Shown: piece by piece, positions 39,004 to 48,921 of the stretch
Numbering within the stretch: position 1 is the first letter of the stretch
Layout: each line of letters starts with the position of its first letter
NCBI RefSeq assembly: GCF_900109665.1
Contig: NZ_FOAO01000018.1
Location: 37,562 to 101,561 of the forward strand
Direction of reading: 5' to 3'
DNA from: Blastococcus sp. DSM 46786
GTDB taxonomy: Bacteria > Actinomycetota > Actinomycetes > Mycobacteriales > Geodermatophilaceae
DNA: 64,000 bases
Program-made: the position numbers and the translations under genes
Notes under the pieces: generated by a model
What the model was told of the DNA's origin: nothing
The model's input: the letters and a program-made list of their open reading frames with translations, nothing else
The model's database searches: none

Positions 39004-40005
39004 TCAGCGCCCGGCGCGCACCCGCCCGCGACCGGTCTCCGCCCGGATGGTGACGATGCGCCGGATGGCCCGCTCGAGCGCGTAGTCGGCGCTGGCCGCG
39101 ACACCCTTGACGTCGGCGTTGAGGTCGGCGGCCACGCCGAGGGCCTGCTGCAGCCCCTCGATGCTCCAGCCGCGCGCCTGCGCCTGGGCCTTCTTGACCT
39201 TCCAGGGCGGCATCTTGAGCGTGCGGGCGAGGTCGCCGGGGTTGGTGGAGCTCAGCGAGGCCACCCGTGCGGCGGTGCGGACGCCGTCGGCGATCGCGTC
39301 GGCGATGAGCACGTGCGCGACCCCGCGCTCCAGCGCCCAGCGCAGCATCTCGATGGAGCCGGCGCGGTCACCGGTCAGCACGCGCTCGGCCACGGTGAAC
39401 CCGGTGACCTCGGCCTGGCCGCGGTGGAACCGGGCGACGTCGTCGGCGTCGATGCTGCCGCCGAAGTCGGAGACCAGCTGCCCGGCCGCGGCCGAGAGCG
39501 ACCGCAGGTCCGCGCCGATCGCGTCGACGAGCGCCGTGACGGCGTCGGGGGTGATGCGGCCGCCCAGCTGGCGCACCTCGTTGCGCACGAAGGCGATGCG
39601 GTCGCCGACGGAGGAGACCTTGGGGCACTCGTCGACCGCGGCACCGGCGGCCTTGAACGCCTTGACCAGCGCCTCGTTCCGCTTGCCGCCGGAGTGCACG
39701 ACGACCAGCGTCAGATCGGGGTCGGGTTCCTTGGCGTAGCCGGTGAGCGCGTCGGCCAGCGCGGTGGCCGCCTCCTGCACCCCGGTGACGACGACGAGCC
39801 GGTGGCCGCCGAACAGGGACGGCGCCAGCACGTCGGCCAGCTCGCCCACCGGCAGGCCCATCGCGGCCAGCTCGTGCACCTCGCCGTCGGGGTGGCGGGC
39901 GAGCACCGCCCGGCGCACGGCCGCGACCGCGCGCGAGCGCAGCAGCTCCTCCTCGCCGATCACCACCCGGATTCGCGACGTGGGCTCGACGGGGGCGGCA
40001 GGCAC
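39004..40005 (-). CDS. holA: DNA polymerase III subunit delta (HolA)
   Basis: The 333-residue clamp-loader subunit starts MPAAPVEPTSRIRVVIGEEE. It has the delta-type N-terminal region (SLFGGHRLVVVTGVQEA near residue 64) and the conserved LSAAAGQLVSDFGG and ALERGVAHVLIADAIADGVR segments. The C-terminal part has PWKVKKAQAQARGWS, typical of HolA. Delta opens the beta clamp. The ATG at 40005 lies inside the long comEC frame, which continues in another frame over the first 638 bp of holA. Confidence 0.94.
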   Translation of the reverse strand: MPAAPVEPTSRIRVVIGEEELLRSRAVAAVRRAVLARHPDGEVHELAAMGLPVGELADVLAPSLFGGHRLVVVTGVQEAATALADALTGYAKEPDPDLTLVVVHSGGKRNEALVKAFKAAGAAVDECPKVSSVGDRIAFVRNEVRQLGGRITPDAVTALVDAIGADLRSLSAAAGQLVSDFGGSIDADDVARFHRGQAEVTGFTVAERVLTGDRAGSIEMLRWALERGVAHVLIADAIADGVRTAARVASLSSTNPGDLARTLKMPPWKVKKAQAQARGWSIEGLQQALGVAADLNADVKGVAASADYALERAIRRIVTIRAETGRGRVRAGR

Positions 40006-42454
40006 CTCCGCATGGTGCCACGCGGCACCGACGGTCCGTGGCGACCGCCCGGGCTGACGGGAGCGCGTCCGGGAGTGCGTCCGGGCGTGCGTCCGGGAGC
40101 CTGGAGCCGGGCGGTGCGGCCTGGCCGCCGGGGTCCGCGCCGCGCGCGGCGATCCCCCAGTCGCCGGCCGTGCCGACCACCGCGAGGTCGCCGTCCCGGT
40201 CGGTGCGGTGCACCCGGGTGCCGGCGTCGGCCAGCCAGTCGAGCAGCCGCGGTGCCGGGTGCCCGTAACCGTTGCCGGCCCCGACGGAGATCAGCGCGCT
40301 GCGGGCCCCGGTGGCCGCCAGGAAGTCCGGGTCGGCGTCACCGCTGCCGTGGTGCGGCACCTTGAGCACGTCGGCCCGCAGGTCGGCGCCGGTGCGCAGC
40401 AGGGCGGCCTCCTCGTCGGCGCCGATGTCGCCGGTGAGCAGCAGCCGGAGCCCACCGACGGTCACCCGGGCGACCAGGGAGATCCCGTTGGGGTCGGCCG
40501 CCGCGGTGGCCCGGCGCGGGTCCGGTGCGAGCACCTCCACGCCTACCCCGGCCACGCTGCGGCGGTTCCCCGGGACGAGGACCTCGCGCGTGCCGCCGGC
40601 CCGCAGGACGAGGGCGTCGACGCCCGGGGCGCGGTCGTCGGCCGCGGACAGGGTGCCGGTGGCCACCACGCCCACCGTGCGGCCGTCGAGCGCGCCGGCG
40701 AGCCCGCCGACGTGGTCGGCGTCCAGGTGCGACAGCAGCACGAGGGGCAGCCCGTCGATGCCCAGCCGGTCGAGACAGTGGTCGATCGGTGCCGGGTCCG
40801 GGCCGGCGTCGACGAGCACCCCCTGCCCGTCGCCGAGGGGGAGCACCAGCCCGTCGCCCTGCCCGACGTCGCAGGCCACGACCAGCGCCCCGTCCGGTGG
40901 CCAGCCGTCGAGGCCCTGGCGCAGCGGCCAGCCCACCACCACCAGCGCGACCAGGGCTGCCAGCGCGAGCGGCCGCACCCGCGGGAAGCGCCACAGCAGG
41001 CAACCGGCTCCCAGCAGGAGCACGGCCAGCAGCAGCGCCCCGACCGTGCCGGCCGGCCAGCCGGCAACGGCGTCCGGCGCCGCGGCGGCCCGCTGCGCCA
41101 CGAGCACGATCCAGCGCACCGGCCACCCGGCGAGCCCGACCAGCGCATCCCCGGCCCAGGGCAGCACCAGGCCGACCGGGGCGGCGAGCAGCCCGAGGAC
41201 CGTCGCCGCGGGCACCGCCGGGGCCGCCAGCAGGTTGGCCGGCAGCGACACCAGGCTCACCGTGCCGGTCAGCCCGGCGAGCACCGGGGCGGTCGCCAGC
41301 CCGGCGGCCGCGCTCACAGCGAGGGCGTCGGCCGGCCACGCGGGCCAGCCGTGGCCGCGGAGCCGGCGTGCCCACGGCGGGGCCAGCAGCACGATGGCCG
41401 CCGTCGCCACCACGGACAACGTGAACCCCGGGTCCCTCGCCAGCCCGGGCTCGACCAGGAGCAGCACGGTCACCGCCGCACCGAGCGCCGGCAGCGCCGC
41501 ACGCGACCGACCGGAGGCGAGCGCGAGCAGCGTGACCGCGCCCATGGCGGCCGCCCGGAGCACGCTCGCACTCGGCCGGGCCAGCACCACGAAGCCGACC
41601 AGCGCCAGCCCGCCCACCAGGGCCTGGACCCGCCGGTCGACGGCGCGGCGCCGCAGCGGGCGGAGCACCCCGGCGACCACGATCGCCACGTTGGCGCCGG
41701 AGACGGCGGTCAGGTGGGCCAGGCCGGCCCGCTGGAACTCCTCGTCCAGCACCGGGTCCATCCGGCTGGTGTCGCCGACCACCAACCCCGGCAGCAGTCC
41801 ACCCGCCCGGTCGTCGAGCACCCGCTCCGAGGCGGCACCCAGGGAGTGCCGGAGGTCGCCCGCCACGCGCTGGACCGTCCCCGGTCCGCCGGCCGGTTCC
41901 GGCGGGCCGCGCGCCGACAGCACCGCCACCACGTCGTCGCCGGCCCGGGGCAGCCCGAGGCCGGCGCGCACCCGCAGCTGCTGCCCGGGCAGCTGACCGG
42001 CCCAGCCCTCGGCGGCCGCGAACACCAGGACCGCGTCGTCCAGGTGGTGCACGGTGCCGCCGTCGAGGAGCTCCGTGACGTCGGCCTCGAGGAGCACGCG
42101 CGGCCCACCGGCGCCGCCCGCCAGCACCCGGGGATCGCCGCGCACGGTGAGGACGACCTCCGCCTCCCGGCCCGCCTCGGCCGCCGCCCGCAGCGGGGAG
42201 GCCTCCCGGACGGCTCCCCGCACGGCCGCGGTGCCGGAGCCGACCGCGACCCCGGCCAGGACGACGAGCGCGACGGTCGCCGCCGGGCCCCGGGTGCGCG
42301 CGAGGAGCGCCGCCGCACCGAGCGCGGCCCCCGCGATCAGCGCCAGCGCGGACCACTGCAGCTGGGGCGCCACCAGACCCGTTCCCCAGACCGCCGCAGC
42401 GAGCGGCCAGAGCCGCAGGTCCAGCACCCGCCGGCGGTCCGGCCCGGTGCTCAC
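39368..42454 (-). CDS. comEC: ComEC/Rec2 DNA-uptake channel; frame runs on into holA
   Basis: From GTG 42454, about 770 codons give a standard ComEC: N-terminal OB-like region, the competence membrane domain (FQRAGLAHLTAVSGANVAIV near residue 240, many helices), and a metallo-beta-lactamase-like C-domain with LSHLDADHVGG and VPHHGS. ComEC conducts single-stranded DNA through the membrane. After GDWGIAARG (about 40140) there is no stop in this frame until 39368, adding about 257 residues, of which 212 overlap holA in another frame. The real 3' end is therefore unclear: true overlap, a missing stop or an indel. It overlaps comEA by 4 bp. Confidence 0.85.
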   Translation of the reverse strand: MSTGPDRRRVLDLRLWPLAAAVWGTGLVAPQLQWSALALIAGAALGAAALLARTRGPAATVALVVLAGVAVGSGTAAVRGAVREASPLRAAAEAGREAEVVLTVRGDPRVLAGGAGGPRVLLEADVTELLDGGTVHHLDDAVLVFAAAEGWAGQLPGQQLRVRAGLGLPRAGDDVVAVLSARGPPEPAGGPGTVQRVAGDLRHSLGAASERVLDDRAGGLLPGLVVGDTSRMDPVLDEEFQRAGLAHLTAVSGANVAIVVAGVLRPLRRRAVDRRVQALVGGLALVGFVVLARPSASVLRAAAMGAVTLLALASGRSRAALPALGAAVTVLLLVEPGLARDPGFTLSVVATAAIVLLAPPWARRLRGHGWPAWPADALAVSAAAGLATAPVLAGLTGTVSLVSLPANLLAAPAVPAATVLGLLAAPVGLVLPWAGDALVGLAGWPVRWIVLVAQRAAAAPDAVAGWPAGTVGALLLAVLLLGAGCLLWRFPRVRPLALAALVALVVVGWPLRQGLDGWPPDGALVVACDVGQGDGLVLPLGDGQGVLVDAGPDPAPIDHCLDRLGIDGLPLVLLSHLDADHVGGLAGALDGRTVGVVATGTLSAADDRAPGVDALVLRAGGTREVLVPGNRRSVAGVGVEVLAPDPRRATAAADPNGISLVARVTVGGLRLLLTGDIGADEEAALLRTGADLRADVLKVPHHGSGDADPDFLAATGARSALISVGAGNGYGHPAPRLLDWLADAGTRVHRTDRDGDLAVVGTAGDWGIAARGADPGGQAAPPGSRLPDARPDALPDALPSARAVATDRRCRVAPCGGACRPRRAHVANPGGDRRGGAAALARGRGRAPGGARPPPRRRGARAGRDGPAGGRAGRRAGAVPVRRPPARRRHRGAGGGHRAGRRAHRLRQGTRPRSDAGRRALRRQAERGAGQGVQGRRCRGRRVPQGLLRRRPHRLRAQRGAPAGRPHHPRRRHGARRRDRRGPAVALGRGRAAGLRLRRQHRRRRRRPVPPRPGRGHRVHRGRARADR
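40065..40100. repeat. Three tandem 12-bp repeats in the comEC 3' extension
   Basis: GCGTCCGGGAGT, GCGTCCGGGCGT and GCGTCCGGGAGC follow each other exactly. In the comEC frame they encode a PDAx repeat (PDARPDALPDAL). They lie between the end of recognisable ComEC homology and the holA start. Confidence 0.85.
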
Positions 42455-43296
42455 ACCCGCACCAGCTCGGCGAGCTCCGCGGCCTTGGCCGGGCCGATGC
42501 CCGGCACCTGGTCGAGCTCCTCGATGCTGCTGAAGGCCCCGGTGCGCGTGCGGTGGTCGACGATCCGCTGGGCCAGCACCGGGCCGATGCCCGGGAGCGC
42601 GTCGAGCTCCGCGACGCCGGCGGTGTTCAGGTCCACGCGGCCCCCGGCACCCGCGGCACCGGGGGCCGCCGCCGTGGGTGGTCCGCCGGCCACCGCACCG
42701 GGCACCCCGACCGCGATCTGCTGCCCGTCGGAGAGGGGCGCGGCCAGGTTCACCGAGGCGGGATCGGCGTCGGGCAGCAGCCCGCCGACGGCTGCGATCG
42801 CGTCCGCGACCCGCGCGCCGGCGGGCAACGTCACCAGACCGGGCCGCGCCACCTGCCCGACCACGGCGACCACCACCGGCGAGGTCGTACCGGCCGGCTC
42901 CCCCGCCGGCGGCCCGGCGGGGGCGGGGGTGCCCGGCGCGGCCGTCACGGGTGCGGGCGCCGCCGCCGGTTCCACCCGCGGCCGGTCCGCCCACGTCCAG
43001 GCCAGCAGGAGCAGGACCGCCACGACGGCAGCCGCCCAGACGGCCCGGCCGCCCATGCGGCCCGCGTCCCAGCGCGCCGTCGAGCCCGGTGCGCGGTGCC
43101 GCCCTCCCCCGGCCGGCCGGTCCCGCGGGAGATCGGGGTCCACCGGCACGGTGATCCGGTCGTCGGCCGGCCATCCGGGCCCGTCCTCGTCGTCGGGCAG
43201 CCAGCCGCCCGGGGCCGGCCGGGGCTCGGCCAGGACGGCGCGCAGCCGGGCGCGGATGACGTCGGCGTCGTCGTCGCGGCGGGCAAGCAGGCGCAC
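42451..43296 (-). CDS. comEA: ComEA family DNA-binding protein
   Basis: The 281-residue protein has a cytoplasmic N-terminal part, one membrane helix (AVWAAAVVAVLLLLAWTWA near residue 88), a Pro/Ala linker and a SLBB-type domain (VVVAVVGQVARPGLVTLPAG near 145). The C-terminal helix-hairpin-helix pair is VDLNTAGVAELDALPGIGP ... FSSIEELDQVPGIGPAKAAEL. ComEA binds incoming double-stranded DNA outside the membrane and passes it to ComEC, whose gene overlaps by 4 bp. The gap upstream (43297-43433) shows nothing recognisable. Confidence 0.94.
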   Translation of the reverse strand: MRLLARRDDDADVIRARLRAVLAEPRPAPGGWLPDDEDGPGWPADDRITVPVDPDLPRDRPAGGGRHRAPGSTARWDAGRMGGRAVWAAAVVAVLLLLAWTWADRPRVEPAAAPAPVTAAPGTPAPAGPPAGEPAGTTSPVVVAVVGQVARPGLVTLPAGARVADAIAAVGGLLPDADPASVNLAAPLSDGQQIAVGVPGAVAGGPPTAAAPGAAGAGGRVDLNTAGVAELDALPGIGPVLAQRIVDHRTRTGAFSSIEELDQVPGIGPAKAAELAELVRV

Positions 43297-43433
43297 CCCG
43301 GCGACGCTAGGGAGCCCGGCCCCCGCCGCACCCGGTCACGGCGGACCTGTGGACGAGCGGCCCGGCTGTGGACGGACCGGGGCCCGATCCGCGGGCGGTT
43401 CGGCACCCTGTGCCGGTGCTGCCCCGCTCGCGA

Positions 43434-44327
43434 TCAGCCCGCGCTCTCGTCCGCGTCGCCGGCCGGTGGCTCCGCCGGCTCGGGACCCGTGGAGACGACC
43501 ACCCCGACAGCTCCGGGCCCCACGTGCGCGCCGATCGCGGCGCCGAGCTCGCTCACGTGCAGCTCGCGCAGCCGGGGCACGCGCGCCCGCAGCTCGGCCA
43601 CCAGCCGGTCGGCGCGCTCGGCGGCGGCGAGGTGGTGCACGGCGAGGCGCACCTCCCGCTCCCCCGCGTGCTCGACGACGTGCTGCACGAGGCGGGCCAG
43701 CGCCCGCGCCGAGGTGCGCACCTTCTCCAGCGGCACCACCCGGCCGTCGACCACGTGCAGCACCGGCTTGACCGCCAGCGCCGAACCGAGGACGGCGGCC
43801 GCCGAACCGATCCGCCCGCCGCGGCGCAGGTGCTCCAGCGTGTCGACCACGAACAGGGTGCGGGTGCGCGCGGCGGCGTCCACCGCGATCCGCTGCACCG
43901 TGTCGCCATCGGCGCCCCCGGCGGCCGCCCGGGCTGCTTCCAGCACCGCGAAGCCGGTGCCCATGGCCGCCGAGCGGGAGTCGACGACGGAGACGATGTG
44001 CTCCCCCACCTGCGAGGCGGCGACGCGGGCGGCGTCCCAGGTGCCGGAGAGCTCGGCGGACAGGTGTACCGACACGATCCGGTCGGCTCCCCCGTCCAGC
44101 GCGGCGCGGTAGGCGGCGACGAAGTCCCCGGGCGTGGGCCGCGACGTCGACACCCGCTGGCCCCGCGTCGACAGCGCCTTCGCCACGTCCTCGGAGCTGA
44201 CGTCCTCGCCCTCGCGCCCCGACCGGCCGGCCAGGACGACGTAGAGCGGGACGACCCGGACGCCGAGCTCGTCCGCGAGCGCGCGCGGCAGGTAGGCCGT
44301 CGAATCGGCGAGGACGGCGACGGGCAT
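43434..44327 (-). CDS. DegV family fatty-acid-binding protein
   Basis: The 297-residue protein starts MPVAVLADSTAYLPRALADE and has the DegV fold hallmarks: STSRPTPGDFVAAYRAAL near residue 80, VHLSAELSGTWDAARVA near 106 and VVDSRSAAMGTGF near 133. DegV/FakB proteins bind one fatty acid and present it to a fatty-acid kinase; which lipid is bound here is unknown. The position after comEA matches the mycobacterial order. Confidence 0.93.
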   Translation of the reverse strand: MPVAVLADSTAYLPRALADELGVRVVPLYVVLAGRSGREGEDVSSEDVAKALSTRGQRVSTSRPTPGDFVAAYRAALDGGADRIVSVHLSAELSGTWDAARVAASQVGEHIVSVVDSRSAAMGTGFAVLEAARAAAGGADGDTVQRIAVDAAARTRTLFVVDTLEHLRRGGRIGSAAAVLGSALAVKPVLHVVDGRVVPLEKVRTSARALARLVQHVVEHAGEREVRLAVHHLAAAERADRLVAELRARVPRLRELHVSELGAAIGAHVGPGAVGVVVSTGPEPAEPPAGDADESAG

Positions 44328-44382
44328 TCGGCGAGGCTAACCGCCGCCGCGCCCCGGGGCCCTGCGCGGTGGTGCCGGCCGG

Positions 44383-45144
44383 TCAGCCGACCGCGTCGGC
44401 GTCCTGGGCCGGACCGTCGCCCGGCCGGTCACCGGCCGCGCCGGGAGCGCCCTGTTCGGGGTCGGCGCGGAGCCGCTCCGGGCCGGGTGCGGCCAGCCCC
44501 TCGGGGAGCGGACCGGCCGATACGTTGTGCCGCAGCAGCCGCCACCGGTCGCTCTGCCGGGCCAGCTCGCTCCACGCGCAGTTGCCCAGGGGCCCGAACA
44601 CCCGCCGGTGGTCGGGGCCCAGCTCCAGCAGCGTCTCGATCATCCGGCCGCTGGTACCACCGTGGGTCACCACCACGGCCACGTCGGCCTGCGGCAGGTC
44701 AGCGAGCGCGGCCAGCACCCGGGCGACGACCGCCGGGGCCTCCTCACCGCCGCGGCCGCGCACCGGGCGCCCGGCCAGCCAGTCCGCGTACTGGTCGGGG
44801 TACCGGTCGGCGACCTCGTCCCTGGTCAGGCCCTGCCAGGAGCCCATGTCGTGCTCGCGCAGTCGGGGGTCCAGCTGCAGCGGCACGTCCAGCAGCGAGG
44901 TCAGGGCCCGGGCAGTGTCCGCCGCCCGACCGAGGTCGCTGGCGACCACCGCGGTGGACCGCTTCCCCAGCCCGGCGGCCGTCACGAGGTGCGGCGCGGC
45001 GTGAGCCGCCTGGGCCCGCCCGACCTCGTCCAGCGGCGGGTCGAGCTGCCCTTGGAACCGTCCGGCCGCGTTCCACCCGGTCCGCCCGTGCCGCCAGACG
45101 ACCAGTCGGGTCACCGGCAGCTCGGGCAGGGCCGGGGCCGTCAC
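44383..45144 (-). CDS. Histidine phosphatase family protein (GpgP-like by position)
   Basis: The 253-residue protein has the phosphoglycerate-mutase-type motif VVWRHGRTGWN (catalytic RHG near residue 19), the partner Glu in RLREHDMGSWQG and the second His in VVVTHGGTSG near 160. Members dephosphorylate small phosphorylated substrates. The same position between degV and rsfS is held in mycobacteria by GpgP, glucosyl-3-phosphoglycerate phosphatase, which makes that function plausible. The C-terminal 45 residues are low complexity. GTG 45144 overlaps the rsfS stop by 4 bp. Confidence 0.9.
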   Translation of the reverse strand: MTAPALPELPVTRLVVWRHGRTGWNAAGRFQGQLDPPLDEVGRAQAAHAAPHLVTAAGLGKRSTAVVASDLGRAADTARALTSLLDVPLQLDPRLREHDMGSWQGLTRDEVADRYPDQYADWLAGRPVRGRGGEEAPAVVARVLAALADLPQADVAVVVTHGGTSGRMIETLLELGPDHRRVFGPLGNCAWSELARQSDRWRLLRHNVSAGPLPEGLAAPGPERLRADPEQGAPGAAGDRPGDGPAQDADAVG

Positions 45145-45572
45145 TGGCCGGCCGTCTCCGCGACGGACGGGGAGCCGGGGTCTGCCGCGTCACCCGTGCC
45201 GGCCGCGGGACGGGCAGCATCGGTGAAGGGGATGGCGGGGCAGTCCTTCCACAACCGCTCGAGGGCGTAGTAGGCCCGCTCCTCGGCGTGCTGCACGTGC
45301 ACCACCACGTCGACGAAGTCCAGCAGCACCCAGCGGGCCTCGGCGACGCCCTCGCGGCGGACCGGCTTGACGCCGTGCTCCCGGAGCCGCTCCTCGACCT
45401 CGTCGACGATGGCATGGACCTGCCGCTCGTTGGGTGCGGAGGCGAGGACGAACGCGTCGGTGATGGCGAGTCGATCGCTGACGTCGACGATGGTGACGTC
45501 GGTGGCCAGCTTGTCCGCGGCTGCCTGGGCGGCGCGCAGCGCGGTCTCCCGGGCCTCGGGCGAGGCGGTCAT
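45141..45572 (-). CDS. rsfS: Ribosomal silencing factor RsfS
   Basis: The 143-residue protein has the RsfS/DUF143 core [40 protein letters not shown] and [29 protein letters not shown]. It binds L14 on the 50S subunit and blocks subunit joining under starvation. The C-terminus has a 25-residue Ala/Pro/Gly tail. ATG 45572 overlaps the nadD stop by 4 bp, and the stop overlaps the phosphatase start, so the three genes are coupled. Confidence 0.95.
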   Translation of the reverse strand: MTASPEARETALRAAQAAADKLATDVTIVDVSDRLAITDAFVLASAPNERQVHAIVDEVEERLREHGVKPVRREGVAEARWVLLDFVDVVVHVQHAEERAYYALERLWKDCPAIPFTDAARPAAGTGDAADPGSPSVAETAGQ

Positions 45573-46312
45573 TCGGGCACCTCCTGGAGGTGGGACGTCG
45601 TGGGCGGGGTGCGCGCGCCGGACGGTCCGGGGGTGGTCCCCGGCCCGGCCGGCGGGCGGTCGTAGGTGGGGCGGTCGCCCGCCGGGCGGCCGTCGCGGGC
45701 GGGCCCTGCGGCCGGACGCCGCGTGGTGCTCCGGTAGAGGCCGCGCTTCTCGATGTACTGGACGACGCCGTCGGGCACGAGGTACCAGACCGGCATCCCG
45801 CGGCCCACGCGATCGCGGCAATCGCTGGAGCTGATCGCGAGCGCGGGGATCTCCACGAGGCTGACCCCGCCCTCGGGCAGGTGGCTGTCGGCCAGCGTGT
45901 ACCCCGGCCGCGTCACGCCGATGAAGTGGGCCAGGTCGAAGCACCGGGCGCCGTCGCGCCACGTCATGATCTGGGCCAGGGCGTCGGCGCCGGTGATGAA
46001 GAACAGCTCCGCCCCCGGGCGCTGGGCCTGGAGGTCGGTGAGGGTGTCGAAGGTGTACGTGGGACCGCCCCGGTCGATGTCGACCCGGCTCACGGAGAAC
46101 CGCGGGTTGGACGCGGTCGCGATCACGGTCATGAGGTAGCGGTCCTCGGCCGGGCTGACCTGCTGGTCGCTCTTCTGCCACGGCTCGCCGGTGGGCACGA
46201 ACACGACCTCGTCGAGCCCGAACAGCCCGGCCACCTCGCTGGCGGCGACCAGGTGCCCGTGGTGGATGGGATCGAAGGTCCCACCCATCACGCCGACTCG
46301 TCGCCCCGCCAC
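45569..46312 (-). CDS. nadD: Nicotinate-nucleotide adenylyltransferase NadD
   Basis: About 247 residues from GTG 46312, giving [20 protein letters not shown] with the nucleotidyltransferase motif [17 protein letters not shown]-type [13 protein letters not shown] is the second ATP-binding motif (SSxxxR) near residue 160. NadD adenylates nicotinate mononucleotide in NAD synthesis. The protein has an extra Pro/Arg/Thr-rich tail of about 50 residues beyond the usual end (YIEKRGLYR). An octamer repeat array lies directly upstream. Confidence 0.94.
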   Translation of the reverse strand: MAGRRVGVMGGTFDPIHHGHLVAASEVAGLFGLDEVVFVPTGEPWQKSDQQVSPAEDRYLMTVIATASNPRFSVSRVDIDRGGPTYTFDTLTDLQAQRPGAELFFITGADALAQIMTWRDGARCFDLAHFIGVTRPGYTLADSHLPEGGVSLVEIPALAISSSDCRDRVGRGMPVWYLVPDGVVQYIEKRGLYRSTTRRPAAGPARDGRPAGDRPTYDRPPAGPGTTPGPSGARTPPTTSHLQEVPE

Positions 46313-46384
46313 CGGCCGAGCGTATCCGTGCCTCGCCGGGCGGCGCTGGGAGGACCGGCCCCGCGCGGACCGGCCGGCTGCCGC

Positions 46385-46536
46385 CACGTCGACACGTCGA
46401 CACGTCGACACGGCGACACGGCGACAGGTCGCCCGTTCGGCCCGGCGACACGTCGGCACGTCGGCACGTCGGCACGTCGGCGCGGTGACAGGTCGCTCTC
46501 GCGATCTCTCGACGTGCCGGCACGTCGAGAGATCAG
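46385..46536. repeat. 8-bp tandem repeat array (about 19 units) between the VWA gene and nadD
   Basis: Exact units are CACGTCGA x3, CACGGCGA x2 and CAGGTCGC (46385-46432), two degenerate units, CACGTCGG x4 (46449-46480), CGCGGTGA and CAGGTCGC. Octamer phase is kept through the terminal palindrome to 46536. The two sub-arrays each end in GACAGGTCGC or a close form. It overlaps the VWA gene stop. The unit length of 8 is not a multiple of 3 and no protein is implied. Confidence 0.9.
46503..46534. terminator. 32-bp perfect palindrome at the VWA gene stop
   Basis: GATCTCTCGACGTGCC is followed immediately by its reverse complement with no spacer. The last two bases belong to the VWA stop codon (46533-46535). 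It is in the right place to end moxR-VWA transcription and is built from the same CGACGTG/CACGTCG core as the octamer array. Confidence 0.7.
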
Positions 46537-47960
46537 AGCGTGGTGACGAAGTCGGCAAGCTGCGCGGCGTTGCGGCACTCGACCATGTCGATGACCTCGC
46601 CGTACCGCTCGGCCGCGGAATCGCCGCTGCCCCACAGCCGGCGCGGCTCGGGGTTCAGCCAGTGCGCCGAGCGGGCCTTGCCCACCAGGCCCGCCAGCAC
46701 CGGGACCCCGGGCTGCCGGTAGTTGGTGCGCCCGTCGCCGAGCACCAGCAGCGACGTCTTCGGCCCCACCGCCGACGCCCAGCGGTCGGCGAACACGTCG
46801 AACGCGGTGCCGTAGTCGCTGTGCCCGTCGAAGCCCACGACCTGCGCCTCCCGGCCGATCCGCGCGATCGCGTCGGCGACGTCGACCCCCGGGCTGAAGA
46901 ACCGGGTCACCTCGTCGGTGGAGTCGACGAAGGCGAACGCCCGCACGCCGGTGAAGTGCTCGCGCAGCGCCTGGGTGAGCATCAGCGTGAAGTGGCTGAA
47001 GCCGGCCACCGAGCCGCTGACGTCGCAGAGCACGACCAGCTCGGGCTTGTGCACCTTCCGCGGCCGGTGGTGGGTGACGACGGGGACGCCCCCGGTGCCC
47101 AGCGAGGCGCGCACGGTCTTGCGGAAGTCCAGCCGGCCCTGGCGCCCCATCTTCCGGCGGGCCGAGAGCCGGACGGCGAGCCGGCGGGCCAGCGGGGCCA
47201 CCGACCGCCGCAGCTCGGCGAGGTCGGCCGACTGGGCGCGCAGGAAGTCCACCTGGTCGGCGAGCGGGCGGACGGCGTTCTTCGCCACGCGGTCGCGCCC
47301 CTTCTCCGCCGCCGTGCGCCGGCGAACCTCGGCCTCGACCGCCGTCCGGAAGGCCGCCAGCCGGTCGCGCACCGTCTGCCGCGCGACCTGCTCGGCCAGC
47401 CCGCCGCGCCCGCCGTCGCCGAGCAGCCCGGCGAGCAGCTGGGCCACGAGGGTGTCCGGCGAGAGCGCCCGCATCACCCGGTAGCTGAAGTAGGACTGCC
47501 CCGAGGGCGTCGGCTGCCCCTGGCCCAGCTGGTCCACGGCGTCCCGCGCGAACCGGCGCAGGGCCTCGGGATCGCCGTCGGTCAGCAGCCGCAGCAGCTC
47601 GGCGCGCATGAGCCCGGCCAGCGCGGCGTCGTCCGGCACGTCGAGCGTGGACTCCCCCGCCTCGCCCGGCTCCTCGCCGTCCGCGGCGTCGGGCGCCGGC
47701 CGGTCGCCCAGCGGCCACCACAGGTCGAACAGGACGTCGTAGGTGGGGCGCTGGGCCGCCCGCTGGAGCAGCACGGCGGCCAGCCCGTGGCGCAGCTGCT
47801 CGCGGTCGAGGAGGTCCACGACGGTGAGGATCTCCGCGGCGTCGACGGCCTGGCTGATGCCGACCGGGATGCCGGCCTCGCGGACCGCCCGCACGAAGCC
47901 GTCCAGGTGCCCGGCGAGCCCGCCTGTCTCCGTCCGGTTCCCCTGCGGAGCAGGGGCCAT
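46533..47960 (-). CDS. VWA domain-containing protein (CoxE-like)
   Basis: The 475-residue protein starts at ATG 47960 ([19 protein letters not shown]). The C-terminal half is a von Willebrand A domain with the MIDAS motif [10 protein letters not shown] near residue 320 and a distal Thr/Asp in [10 protein letters not shown] and [10 protein letters not shown]. The N-terminal half is helical and resembles CoxE. MoxR ATPase plus VWA pairs act as chaperone systems for metal-enzyme maturation or membrane-complex assembly. The stop lies in a palindrome. Its start is coupled to a micro-ORF by TGATG. Confidence 0.88.
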   Translation of the reverse strand: MAPAPQGNRTETGGLAGHLDGFVRAVREAGIPVGISQAVDAAEILTVVDLLDREQLRHGLAAVLLQRAAQRPTYDVLFDLWWPLGDRPAPDAADGEEPGEAGESTLDVPDDAALAGLMRAELLRLLTDGDPEALRRFARDAVDQLGQGQPTPSGQSYFSYRVMRALSPDTLVAQLLAGLLGDGGRGGLAEQVARQTVRDRLAAFRTAVEAEVRRRTAAEKGRDRVAKNAVRPLADQVDFLRAQSADLAELRRSVAPLARRLAVRLSARRKMGRQGRLDFRKTVRASLGTGGVPVVTHHRPRKVHKPELVVLCDVSGSVAGFSHFTLMLTQALREHFTGVRAFAFVDSTDEVTRFFSPGVDVADAIARIGREAQVVGFDGHSDYGTAFDVFADRWASAVGPKTSLLVLGDGRTNYRQPGVPVLAGLVGKARSAHWLNPEPRRLWGSGDSAAERYGEVIDMVECRNAAQLADFVTTL

Positions 47961-48003
47961 CAGAACACACACCGGAGGTGTGTCCGGTTCCCCTGCGGAG
48001 CAG
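47932..48003. repeat. 22-bp direct repeat (50-bp period) around the VWA start
   Basis: The 22 bases at 47932-47953 (starting GTCCGGTTCCCC) recur exactly at 47982-48003. Including flanks, the VWA start region was evidently duplicated, which created the micro-ORF. A 7-bp hairpin (ACACACC/GGTGTGT, 47967-47983) lies between the copies. Confidence 0.85.
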
Positions 48004-48009
48004 CGTCCA

Positions 48010-48010
<1 letters not shown>
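47960..48010 (-). CDS. 16-codon micro-ORF linking moxR and the VWA gene
   Basis: ATG 48010 overlaps the moxR stop (TGATG) and the micro-ORF stop overlaps the VWA ATG (TGATG again). The peptide is MDAAPQGNRTHLRCVF. Its first ten residues closely resemble the VWA N-terminus [10 protein letters not shown], because both start regions arose by duplication. It could couple translation of the two genes. There is no evidence that the peptide itself is functional. Confidence 0.45.
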
Positions 48011-48897
<887 letters not shown>

Positions 48898-48921
48898 GCG
48901 GCTCCTCGAGAGGGGACGGGG

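Noticed and set aside
46385..46536. CRISPR array
   Set aside because: Repeats are 8 bp, contiguous and without unique spacers; no cas genes are nearby.
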